Positions 49,034-64,000 of a stretch of DNA of 64,000 nucleotides are shown here, in pieces. The stretch is from Narthecium ossifragum. Its lineage: Eukaryota; Streptophyta; Magnoliopsida; Dioscoreales; Nartheciaceae. Below the pieces are notes generated by a model, which saw only the letters and a program-made list of their open reading frames with translations, had not been told where the DNA came from and did no database searches. Positions within the stretch are counted from its first letter, which is position 1, and each line of letters opens with the position of its first letter. The stretch covers positions 24,205,760 to 24,269,759 of the forward strand of contig OY986973.1 in assembly GCA_963920575.1 (NCBI GenBank), in the 5' to 3' direction. The position numbers were made by a program, and so were the translations under genes.

Positions 49034-50099
49034 ATGTTGCTTGACAACAGCCAGGTATACCTTTTTAAGATTTCTTTCTTTGAGGATCCGTAGAAACGAA
49101 GCAAGATAAATAAATTTGCTGAGAGGTAAGTTCTCATGCAATTAATTACTCACAGGAGTCGATGAAGCAACAGGAAGAAGATGATCAAGTTGGGCCAATG
49201 CCTGTGATACCTAGACTGGAACGCCTTGATCTCTTGGTGACTACTGTTTCCTTCAGATTAAGCAGTTGAAATTGGTATTCTTTAGTGAATCTGTTTCATG
49301 AGTTTTATAGCTTTCTTATTGGTGTATACATATATATCTCAGCTGAATTATCTTGAAGAGAAAAGGAACTTATCAGGGAGGTTCTCTGCTCAGCCATTAG
49401 CAGCAACACAAGCAGACTCTGGCGAAGAATGCAAACCTCTGGCTTCAGCTCTACAGGAGGTTCCATTCAGAGGTTCACTCATAGAAAGGGTAGCAATGCT
49501 TGAGAATCGAGTATTAAAGGTGAAATACTTCTTATCATACACACTAGATGTCGAAAGTTGATAGAAGCCCACAATTTTTTACAAGTACTACAAATCAATG
49601 TTCATCCGAAAAAGCATAAAGAAATATACAACCATCAGCTGATTCAATATTTAAAGAAGAAAACATTAATTACAGGAAAATTTTGTTTGTGCCAAGCATA
49701 TTTTGCTACAAATCCTACTGCTTAAATTCTGCAACTTATTTGACCGTGTTTGATCTATCACCAGTTGGGTCTTGAGATGGAGGAAGAGCAAGGATTGAGC
49801 TCTAGAAGAACATCGGAGACGGCTAACACTAAGAAAGATTGGGATAGCCATGGAGATAATATCGGATGTCAATGTCACAGCCATGTTATAGCTCAAGAAG
49901 TAAGGAATGCTTCTCTGGAGTAAAATTTTTACATCTCATGCATACTTGCAGTATTAAAAGAGCTTTTGTTCTACAGGATCGGACAGTGCAAGAAAGGAAT
50001 CCACATAAGAAGCAGAATCACAAGAAGAGAGACAGGCATAAGATTGACAGAAAAATTCGCTTCATGAAATGGTTTAGATGGATTGAACTTGGATGCTAA
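49034..50099 (+). CDS. Small plant coiled-coil protein of unknown function
   Basis: Exons 49034-49054, 49156-49236, 49343-49519, 49765-49899 and 49977-50099, all GT-AG and in phase, give 178 residues. The order is: a short leader; an acidic segment; RLERLDLLLNYLEEKRNLSG; a heptad-like segment (SLIERVAMLENRVLKLGLEM); a Ser/Asp-rich linker with CQCHSH; then a strongly basic tail (ERNPHKKQNHKKRDRHKIDR) ending FMKWFRWIELGC. I do not recognise a named family; the leucine pattern looks like that of plant-specific coiled-coil proteins. The basic tail could serve nuclear entry or nucleic-acid contact, and the terminal LGC is an unusual end. The first exon is the least certain. It lies head-to-tail after the bZIP gene, with no sign that the two share a transcript. 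Confidence 0.75.
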
Positions 50100-51780
50100 C
50101 TTCTGACAAGAAGAAGAAGAATAAAAACTTCTAATAATTGAGATTGTGATCAAAAGGACTTCCAAAATGTTCTCATTTCTGATATACCGTGTGTGTTTTC
50201 ATTTGTTTCTTCTGTATTTGGTTGGATTGAGTTTGGAAAGACCCCACTGAGCTTCCTCCAAGTGTGTGCTTTTAGAGTGATAGATTTTGTAAACTTGCTT
50301 TTAGAGTGTTAGAATAGAAATTTGACCGTTGACCGGGACTGTAATCAAGGTTAAAATCTATTTTCACATTCGAATATCAGGAGATTGTGGTTTTTAGTTC
50401 TACTCTTTCGAATGATTGAATCAGAGGTGTTGAAGTGTACAAAGAAGTAATTTTGGTTTGACGATGGAGTTGATGGAAATGGAAAATGGGAAATGGAAAA
50501 TGAAAAATGTGATGGTTCTATGGTAAATCTACTCCTAGGAAATTAATTATGATAGCACTACTCCTAGGAAATTATGATAATTCTACTCCTATGGAAGAAA
50601 TTAGTGTAGCATTACTCCTAAAAATGAAGGACGTTGCAGGAATTTAAAGGAAAGATAAGCTTCATTGTTGAATTTAGAAGACTACATTGATAATAAATGT
50701 AAAAGACTACATGAAGATAAAAAGCTGGTTTGCTTTGATGGCCGGGGCAGACGTTTTCCTTCTTCCTCTTGGCTATTTATAGAGTTTCTGGTAACCACTG
50801 GCCAAATGTCAGAAACTGCCTTGAAATTGTCAGAACTGCATAACTGGGCGATATATTCAGCTATTTATGAAACTGCCATCAGGTAGAGCTTTTTGTCTTC
50901 TACTGCGATTTGGCAGATGATGACCTTGGAATTTGATGAAAGTCTGAACATGAAAGTTGTAGGTCTTTAAATTATCTTTCTATCGGTCTAAAAACCAAGT
51001 CATTTGGATATCGTACGAGAAAGTTATCGCCAAAATGGTCGACACATATCGATGTCTTATTAAAATAATCAACTAAAATATGGTCGATAGACTTTTGGCC
51101 GATAGAGAATCTGGCCGATAGAGAATATGGTTGATGTTTATGGTCGATAGACTTTTGGACATTTGATCTTATTTATCAGTTTATCACTAAACCCTTTGAC
51201 CATTAATTTGATACATCAAATGACCGAATTTGGAGATGACTTCAACAGCAAAGTTGTAGATCTTTTTGTCCTGTTTCCAATGGTTCAAGAATCGATCAGT
51301 TTCGATACTTGATATAAAAGTTATAGCCAAAATATTCTAATTGTGTTAATATTGAAGTATCTTTTGACCGATTGACAATATTTACGAAATTATCATTGAT
51401 CTTATTAATCGCCCATATGGCTATATTTATATCTAACAGATTGCAAAGAGCATGCTGCATATTGGGGGATACAAAATGAGTGAGAAAGTGGATAATGTCC
51501 AGGATTCAATCACTTTCTTATGTTTGCAGTGTTGGGTCTGATATAAAGCCCAAAGAAATAACAGGAAAACTATGTTTTTATCGACTTTTATATTTTGGTT
51601 TTATTTATGTATGAAAAAACTAAAATACTTATTTTTTTTCGCCCTTTTCTCTTTTTGATGTTTAAGAAATGAGAAGAAATTTTTTAAAGCACCCATTATT
51701 CTATTTTATAATAAAAGATAAGAAAAAGATGTGATCTACTTCTTATAAAATGAGACCCTATTCTTTGAGCTTTTCACATT
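50100..51780. other. Intergenic, repeat-derived DNA
   Basis: No gene supported. Around 50520-50610 a ctactcctaggaaatta motif recurs three times. Two related stretches (about 50930-51040 and 51225-51330) share aaagttgtagatcttt and aaagttatagccaaaat signatures like those seen in decayed plant LTR-retrotransposon DNA, but no retrotransposon proteins are visible. Assignment to a family is not possible from here. Confidence 0.4.
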
Positions 51781-51791
51781 ATCATCACCTA

Positions 51792-52071
51792 CATTTTAAG
51801 ATTATTTACATAAAACTACCTCCTTTGTTGAATTAATTTGCAAAAGACTACCTACCATAAACAGCCATTGGATTTTAACCCTTAATCATGATTAACTCAT
51901 CCTAACATGACATGGAAATGACCAAAATGCCATTACCATACATGAGTGGATTCGGATGGTAATATAGCCATCGGAGGGGCATTATCATCATTTCGCATAC
52001 AAAACGGACAGGAGACCATTTGTGAATTAATTCAATAAAGGAGGTGGTTTTCTATAATAACCTTAAAATAT
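51792..52071. mobile_element. MITE-like element with ~60-bp inverted arms
   Basis: The left arm (51792 to about 51852, beginning cattttaagattatttacat and including acctcctttgttgaattaat) is the imperfect inverse of the right arm (about 52009-52071, including attaattcaataaaggaggt and ending ccttaaaata). Total about 280 bases, non-coding, able to fold into a long hairpin. A target-site duplication could not be fixed. Confidence 0.7.
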
Positions 52072-52817
52072 ACATGGCGATAAAGAAAACCCTTTCTCTT
52101 TCCTCCACTTTTCTAAAAGTCTCTATGACCAAGGGGTGGCGGTGGTGGTGTAAGCCCTTGTTTATGGAAGAACATTCTCTTTAATGACACCCACTAATCA
52201 TGTTAACAAAGTCTTCTTATAGTCTGGTGGGCCATAGTTGGTTTACACATATATCCTTTCTTCTTTTTGATATTACCTCCCTCCTCTGAGTTTCTAGAAA
52301 CTGTATATGCTCCGTTTGACCAGAAACTTCATGAGACTGTGATCTTTAGGAAGCTCATTTATCTACCGAGTGGAGCACTTTAGTCTTCTTCTTCCTGCTT
52401 GAAAGTTTCCAAGGTCTTTGTAGTCACATGATCCTTAAGTTCTTCACAAAAAAACCAAGTTTCTGTTCATGGGTGTATTTATCTTTCTTTTATCAATAGA
52501 TTCTTAAACTAGATAAAAAGCTTTTTTTTTGTTTTAATTTTTATCCAGATTAAAAACTCACTCCTATCACTTCGTTTTTGGCATTTTAAAAAAGAAAAAT
52601 TTAATACTGCTGTTCTAGTTATTGACAAAAGAGAAGAAAAGTATAGAATTAAGACCAAGTAATGGCACTTTCAGTAAATTACGCCGAATGTAGTGGGCGT
52701 TTAGATAACTCCAGGCAAACCAGTGGCGGGTTTCCTTGGCGGGTATTGCTGGTACTCTCAGGTATATATACCGCCCTCTCTTCTCTAAGTTCTCTTACAC
52801 GGAGGGACACGCTAGCT

Positions 52818-52857
<40 letters not shown>

Positions 52858-52872
52858 AGAGAGGAGCCATTA
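52072..52872. promoter_or_regulatory. PFP-alpha promoter and leader
   Basis: A ggtatatatacc palindromic TATA box is at about 52760-52771, roughly 100 bases before the ATG. The leader carries a (GA)n microsatellite (about 52821-52854) ending 18 bases before the start codon. Upstream DNA to 52072 holds no recognisable gene. Confidence 0.55.
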
Positions 52873-58400
<5,528 letters not shown>

Positions 58401-59640
58401 TCTAGTCTATCTTTTTGATACCAGAAGACTATTTTGTTTGTTTGTAAAATCTCATTATTAATTAAGATATATATATATATATATATATTAAGAGCTTGAT
58501 TAGTTGTTGTGTAAACATACGTACATTATTGTCTACTATATTGATCATTTGATCCATCACTTCATATAACTGCTTGTTAAAATTAACTTGTTTCTATTAC
58601 AAGTGGTCATGTCATATCCATCGATTTTTATTTTTTTTTATTTTTTTTATCGGAACCGTTGTTTTTTCAATAGATAATTGAAAGTTACATCATTTTTGTG
58701 TAACTTGTTGATGGGTACACCCATGTCTTTAGATTTAAGGGTTAAGCACCAATTTTCATCAGTTATGATAATTATGGGTGGTTATTTTTAACTTTAAGAC
58801 CTTTCTAACCATGTTATATCAATTGCTATTAATGTGGGCATCATACAGCTGTATTCTCGGAAATAGAATAGACAGTTGGGGTACTATAAATGCTCTTATC
58901 ATCTTATTCAAGTTCTAAATTCCACCACGAAATCTCATCTAATTCCGCCGACGTCGGGTCCCGCGGTCTCTCGAAGGTCAACCTTAGCGCTGTTGACTCG
59001 TCGACGATCCTAATAAACGGGGAAACTGGTGGATCCCATCCAAGCATGGACCACTCTTCTCTCTTAGAAGACAACGTCTCTCTCTCTCTCTTGGTTGCAT
59101 GCACGGGTCCCATCCAAGCATGAACAAAGCCTAGCTACATGCACGGGTCCCATCCAAGCATGAACAAAGCCTAGCTAGCTCCTCTATTTTTAGCTCTCGA
59201 CCTACGTGTTTGTCTACATTCCACTCAACATTTCAATGGTTACGCATTGTTTGACACATCTACATTCCTCTATTTTTAGCTCTCGACCAACATAACAACC
59301 CTTTGTCTGCGGGGTTATATTGCTCCATCCACTCATTGTTTGACACATGGATGCATTCTTTTTGGGTTATGTTATTCCGTGGGATAGATGATAACATTTT
59401 CAAAATTCTAAGGAAGTGGATGTTGACTTTATGACTACGCACCCGTACGCCTCTCTTCTCTCACACCCGTACGTACACAGCAACATTTCTCTCATGTTCA
59501 AACATACGCTACTCAATCTCACGCGGGTCCTACATGCCATTAATATCCTACGCACAATTAATAGCTATCGGGGAAAGAGACGATGAGAACTCCAGCTTGA
59601 ACTTGGACTTTTCACGATTGCATTCAAGTATTCTCTTTTC
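58401..59640. other. PFP-alpha 3' flank with short repeats
   Basis: Contains the PFP-alpha 3' UTR, an (AT)n run at about 58467-58490, and a 40-bp tandem duplication (catgcacgggtcccatccaa at 59098 and 59138). A ctctatttttagctctcgac motif occurs twice (about 59181 and 59269). The open frame at 58890-59123 has no recognisable family features. Confidence 0.5.
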
Positions 59641-60190
59641 TTTTTTCTCTTTTTCGTGATCTAGTCCACTACTTTTCATGGTTACATTCCAGAATTCTCT
59701 TTCCTATTTTCTCTTTTTCGTGATCTAGTCCACTACTTTCACGGTTGTATTCCAGAATTCTCTTTTTTTCTTTTCTCTTTTCTCTTCTTGGTGATCTAAT
59801 CCACTACTTTCACGGTTGCATTCCAGAATTCTCTTTTCTCTTTTATCTTTTTGGCGATCTAGTCCACTACTTTCACGGTTGCATTTCAGAATTCTCTTTT
59901 CTCTTTTCTATTTTCTCTTTTCTTTTTTCTCTTTTCTCTTTTTGGTGATCTAGTTCACTACTTTCACGGTTGCATTCCAGAATTCTCTTTTCTCTTTTAT
60001 CTTTTATCTTTTATCTTTTATCTTTTCTCTTTTATCTTTTTGGTGATCTAGTCCACTACTTTCATGGTTGCATTCCAGAATTCTCTTTTCTCTTTTCTCT
60101 TTTCTATTTTCTATTTTCTTTTTTCTTTTTTCTCTTTTCTCTTTTTAGTGATCTAGTCCACTACTTTTTTCTCTTTTTAACCACAATTCT
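59640..60190. repeat. Minisatellite, 64-105-bp units, about seven copies
   Basis: gatctagtccactact recurs near 59658, 59722, 59792, 59856, 59947, 60044 and 60149. Each is followed by ttcacggttgcattccagaa-ttctctttt. Unit length grows from about 64 to 105 bases because an internal pyrimidine run (ctttt/tcttttat) has expanded in the later copies. The Phe-rich open frames over it are artefacts. Confidence 0.88.
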
Positions 60191-60311
60191 CTTTTTCTAA
60201 TACACATGTTTTATCTAGAATTCTCTTTTCTCTTTGTGGTTGATAAGCATGTTTGATGTAGAATTTCCTTTTCTCTTTGTGTGTTAATGCACCTGAATGC
60301 CTCCACTGTTC

Positions 60312-60412
60312 TCTTTTCTCTGTGCTTGATACTTCTCTTTGTAGAATTCTCTTTGCAAAATTCCCTTTGAAGAATTCTCTTTGAAGAATTCTCTTTGTAG
60401 AATTCTCCTTGC
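60312..60412. repeat. 13-14-bp gaattctctttg repeats
   Basis: Short tandem units gaattctctttga/gaattctctttgt follow the minisatellite, probably derived from its ttctcttt segment. A G-rich patch with ggggcggag and ggatcggggctgggg repeats follows at 60413-60530. Confidence 0.8.
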
Positions 60413-60663
60413 GGCTGGGGAAAGCAGGGGGGCGGAGGAATGATTTGGAAGTAGGGGGCGGAGGGGAGTGGCGGAGTAGGGGGGCGGATCGGGGCTGGGG
60501 ACACGGGGAACGCCGGATCGGGGCTGGGGTCGTGATAGTCTATTGTACTAATTATCAAGACATAATTTCCTTTTCAAAAAAAAAAAGAAGAAAAAAAACA
60601 CGGGTAATGCAAAGTACATTCGATTTGTTAAAAAAGGAAAAAAAATTGTGAAAAAAAGAGTCC

Positions 60664-60863
60664 NNNNNNNNNNNNNNNNNNNNNNNNNNNNNNNNNNNNN
60701 NNNNNNNNNNNNNNNNNNNNNNNNNNNNNNNNNNNNNNNNNNNNNNNNNNNNNNNNNNNNNNNNNNNNNNNNNNNNNNNNNNNNNNNNNNNNNNNNNNNN
60801 NNNNNNNNNNNNNNNNNNNNNNNNNNNNNNNNNNNNNNNNNNNNNNNNNNNNNNNNNNNNNNN
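60664..60863. other. Assembly gap (200 N)
   Basis: Exactly 200 unresolved bases, a placeholder length. The gap follows A- and G-rich low-complexity repeats that probably caused the break. Confidence 1.
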
Positions 60864-62257
60864 GTGTTTCAATTGAAGTAAAATTCGACGGCCTATATAT
60901 GCACCGGTTTATAACGCAACGGATCCGTACGGGTAGATACATAGGATTAAATGGATCCCCCGTGTCATCCACCTGACTACCGCCCTCTTTCTCTCTTTCT
61001 CGGGTTATGTTTTCTTAATGCCGTCTATAAGATTTAGTGCATCTTATTAACTAAATATGATTGTCCGATCCTAGTTAAGTTCAGTTATATCATATGATCT
61101 TGGCACATGAAAGATAGTGGTTATTGAATGGATATGAAAGAGATAATGATCGGTGCACGGAGCCGGCGCCGCTGCAGCCGTCATTGGCCTCTACACCCGC
61201 GTCTCCTGCCAGCCTCCGCCGATCACTCGGTGGGTGCCAATTTGGTTCTCTCGATTTTCTTCATTTTAGTTCATTTCTAAAAAAGACCCCTCTAAAGTCG
61301 ACTTTAAGGCTTTTCTAAAAATGGTTTGGATTTTTTTTGTTTAAGTGGCGCTTAGCTTAATGGTTTTTGGATTTGGTGGCGTAGTTCTTGTATTTTAGGA
61401 GTTCAGTTTGGATTAATGGGTTTTGATATCTTTGGCATATCATATGAGGGGATTTTTTAGAGGAAGATGAGAGGGATGGAGTCATTCGTGCAGCGGTTTT
61501 CTTTGGTGGGCTGTAAGATGGTGGTTATTGGATGACAAAATGTTTAATTGTCAAACAGACATCATTGTTTGTTTGCTGCATGACCCTAGTGATGGCAACG
61601 GGACGGATTAGGGCGGATATTGGAATATCCGTCCCCATCCACGCACTCCTCCGTCCATATCCGCACCGCCCCGTCCCCGCGCGGATAATGGGGATCGTGG
61701 ACCATAATTGTCCCCGCAGGTACGCGGATATTACCCGCAACCCACGGTTATCCGCAAAACCTAAAAAAAATCATTCAATCAGCATTTAATCTCTAAAATC
61801 TAAATCTAAATTCACCGAACTATTATCAACATTCAGTCTCTAAAATTTCTAAAATCTAGATCCACTAAACAATCGTCAACATTTGTAAATTCCATTAAGA
61901 TAATGAGTCTTCCAATAATGATTCCACCGAACAGTCATCGACATTTGTAAAATCTCTTAATAATGAGTCTTACATTTTATAAAATCTCTTAATAATGAGT
62001 CTTCCAATGTAAAGGAACCAGTTTTTGCCCTTTCCTAGTCAACTGTTATGTTTGTAAATTCCATTAAGATATTAGGCTTGATCGTCGCGTAAACATTTTG
62101 TCTATTGATCACATTCATCACTTACATATAGTATTACAACTTGTTAAAAGTTGTTTTTCTGGAGGAATTCATTGGAGAAAAATAACAAGTGCTTATGTGC
62201 TGAAGAGCATTTGGACCTGCAACTATCACATGATTCTGTTTCTACGAACACAGCAAT
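60864..62257. other. Intergenic, repeat-rich
   Basis: About 61025-61150 is a diverged copy of the repeat unit found at 36.5-38.2 kb. A short GC-rich coding-like patch is at 61143-61225. At about 61585-61755 a gatggcaacgggacggatta start with ggatat/atccgc inverted motifs looks like the end of a plant hAT-like element. Around 61880-62010 the phrases atgagtcttcca and taaaatctcttaataat recur. No gene is supported. Confidence 0.4.
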
Positions 62258-62271
62258 CTGGATGAACAGAA

Positions 62272-62436
62272 TATGCATATACCCCGTGAGGCAAATGCTA
62301 TTGCGGACGACCTCGCACGTCGGGCCAGACAAGGGGTGGCCGGACATGTGAATACACGGTAGTGAGGTTGATGTATGAGGAGTGGAGTCATGTATCACTT
62401 AACCTTTTAGCTCAATTTATCAAAAAAAAAAAAAAA
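62272..62436 (+). mobile_element. 5'-truncated LINE insertion with poly(A) tail
   Basis: A 14-base direct repeat ctggatgaacagaa flanks it (62258-62271 and 62437-62450). The insert opens with the tail of a LINE RNase H domain (HIPREANAIADDLARRAR). It ends with a ttttagctcaatttatc 3' end and about 14 A. Its 165-base length means almost all of the element was lost on insertion. Target-primed reverse transcription explains all these features. Confidence 0.85.
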
Positions 62437-62450
62437 CCTGGATGAACAGA

Positions 62451-63238
62451 AGCATAGAGCTTCTCCAGAGAGTGGGTGTCTTGGGGTTTAACATCACAAC
62501 AATCACCTGACCAACCGTCTCTGTTAATCTTGAAAAAAGACGAGAAGATTAATCCACTATAGACCATATAAAAAAGGTTAATGATATAAAGCAGCCACTG
62601 CCAGATTTTACAATCAACTGAAATCTTTATTGCACCAAGGTGACAGTTGATAAATTAGCCACTGATCTAATGCCACAATCCAGTAAATACAAATGGAGAA
62701 ATACCCAGCGATAACTTGGCCAACATTCCAAGTCTAGATGCCAACAAGGCCAAGTACAGAACAATGTCCAGTAATCTCGTAAATGAAAACTTGACAACTT
62801 TTAGATCAACCAAAACCACTGGTTTAGGTGAAATGCCGATTTCATACTGCATACAGTTACAGAAATAACCGGGTCGAAAGTGCTACTCTGCAAGCTCGGA
62901 GTGGCTAGAAAAATTTATGACCATCAATCACTTCTCCATGCTGCCAGTGTATTTTATCTCACTTCCATATCTTCCTCCACTTGCTTTCTACAAGGAAAAA
63001 AGTCCCGGTGAAAAATTTAAGATTTAGAGAGATGAGTCCTGGATTAGAACTACATTCCAATTTACACCTAGTGTCAGCTGGATTAATTTTATCCTTCTGG
63101 AAGAACAAGGAGAATGTTACATTTTATCATTGCTACAGAATAAGGATAATTAAATTCAACAAGCTACTGGCCAACTACACAGTAGTAAATGCACCGACTA
63201 ACATTACCTGCGATAACTTGAATAAGTTTAACTAACCA
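62451..63238. other. 3' flank of the prenyltransferase gene
   Basis: Probably contains the 3' UTR of the minus-strand gene at 63239 onward. No other gene is supported; the frames at 62667-62852 and 62981-63235 have no recognisable features. Confidence 0.4.
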
Positions 63239-63944
63239 TCATGATGCAAGCCGGCCAAGCAAGATCCCACTAAAAACCAAAGCTCCAAACCACTTGTTGG
63301 AAACAAATCTGGCAATAGAGAATTCTTAGTGAGATGGTAGTAAGGAATAAGACGATGTTATGATTTGAAATGTAGCGTTAAACATCAAAAGAACAATGCC
63401 AAAGGGACATCTGGTGCGTGTATGAAATGTTAAGTTGTGAGAAAGGTATTCACTAAAGCTCATCAAAGAAGAGCGTCATTGGATGAATCCTGAATATTGA
63501 AAGGATAAATACTACAACTGATCACATAAATGCATGCTTGTTGCTTATGTCTCTGGAAACAACGGCATCCAGATATTTATAGGTTACTACAGTAGATACT
63601 CACATTACTGGTCCTGGGAAATCAAGAATATTTTTAAGAAGTCCTACAAAAATATTATTGCTACCTATCACTGCATTGTCCACAGTAACTAGTGACTACA
63701 CACAGATAGTTGAATCATTGACTCCCAAAAATCATTTAATAGCTGCCAGAACAAGGAAATACAAAATAAGTTCCTGTAAACTCTTTTGCTGTATGAAGCA
63801 AATCTACAGGGAAGATTGAGCAAGGTGAAATTTCTGACGTACTTTCTATTGCAGTCTGCACGATTTGACAATTCAACAGTCAAAATTTGCCACCATAATT
63901 GTCCAGCTGCAGCCCCTAAAAATGGATAATATGGCCATGCTGTC
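63239..63944 (-). CDS. 4-hydroxybenzoate polyprenyltransferase (PPT1/COQ2 type), C-terminal exons
   Basis: Mitochondrial UbiA-family enzyme that attaches the polyprenyl chain to 4-hydroxybenzoate in ubiquinone synthesis. Two minus-strand exons are visible: 63843-63944 (TAWPYYPFLGAAAGQLWWQI then LTVELSNRADCNRK) and the last, 63239-63308 (FVSNKWFGALVFSGILLGRL, AS, stop TGA at 63239-63241). The junction AA|gtacgt ... cag|A restores the family's DCNRKFVSNKWFG. The catalytic NDxxD motifs would lie upstream, beyond the right edge. The open frame that continues past 63843 into the intron is not the real product. Family assignment rests on this C-terminal signature, so another UbiA member is possible but less likely. 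Confidence 0.82.
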
Positions 63945-64000
63945 CTAAAGATATACACATTGAATCAGTATTAGATAAATTGTAGATGATAAAATAGCCA
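63945..64000 (-). other. Intron of the prenyltransferase gene
   Basis: Sequence upstream of the ttctttag acceptor at 63945. It continues beyond the window. Confidence 0.6.

Noticed and set aside
59745..60200. Phe/Leu-rich open frames that look like membrane proteins
   Set aside because: They translate the minisatellite and its pyrimidine runs.
59640..60412. Regular spacing suggesting a CRISPR-like array
   Set aside because: Plant DNA; the units are imperfect, of growing length, and the spacers are low-complexity pyrimidine runs rather than unique sequence.
62144..62398. 84-residue minus-strand frame
   Set aside because: It spans the LINE insertion and its target site, so it is a chance frame.
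63689..63958. 89-residue open frame taken as a separate small protein
   Set aside because: Its N-terminal part is an exon of the prenyltransferase; the rest reads through the gtacgt donor into the intron.

Overview
This is a window of flowering-plant nuclear DNA. It holds eleven protein-coding genes, nearly all split by GT-AG introns. They encode plant versions of VPS26, SWI3B, a PILS auxin transporter, an ARID protein with an Hsp20-like domain, CDC27/APC3, U2AF35, a bZIP60-type unfolded-protein-response factor, PFP-alpha and a polyprenyltransferase. Plant-specific families and plant transposon debris fill the rest. The GC-rich first exons and the rice-like form of the bZIP factor suggest a monocot outside the grasses, but that is an inference and no species can be named. 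The exon models were built by hand from splice sites, reading phase and remembered family sequences. In every complete gene the exon lengths sum to an intact reading frame.

Layout. 1-16 kb: four gene starts in a gene-dense stretch. VPS26 (minus, running off the left edge), SWI3B (minus) and PILS (minus) lie head to tail, and the ARID gene diverges from PILS across about 1.5 kb. 16-23 kb: the ARID gene (plus). 24-26 kb: a one-exon secreted glycine-rich protein (minus) and a small MITE. 26-36 kb: CDC27 (minus, 16 exons). 36.5-40.3 kb: a transposon- and repeat-rich island with a decayed tandem array, two sibling terminal-inverted-repeat elements, and a phytochrome B-like pseudogene that one of them split. 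41-50 kb: U2AF35, the bZIP60-type gene and a small coiled-coil gene, all plus. 50-52.8 kb: repeat-derived DNA including a MITE with long inverted arms. 52.9-58.4 kb: PFP-alpha (plus, 19 exons). 58.4-62.5 kb: minisatellites, a 200-base assembly gap and a short LINE insertion with target-site duplications. 63.2-64 kb: the last two exons of a UbiA/PPT1-type prenyltransferase (minus, off the right edge).

The genes are not an operon or a pathway. Most are single-copy housekeeping functions: endosomal retromer, chromatin remodelling, cell-cycle ubiquitin ligase, spliceosome, glycolysis and ubiquinone synthesis. The most interesting biology is the last exon of the bZIP60-type gene. It carries two overlapping open frames, one encoding a membrane anchor and one a basic soluble tail, as expected for an IRE1-spliced mRNA. 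Other points are two GC-AG introns needed to keep frame, a start codon alone on its own exon in VPS26, a tandem duplication of an exon end in CDC27, and a transposon insertion inside a phytochrome pseudogene. I found no sign of an undescribed multi-gene system.
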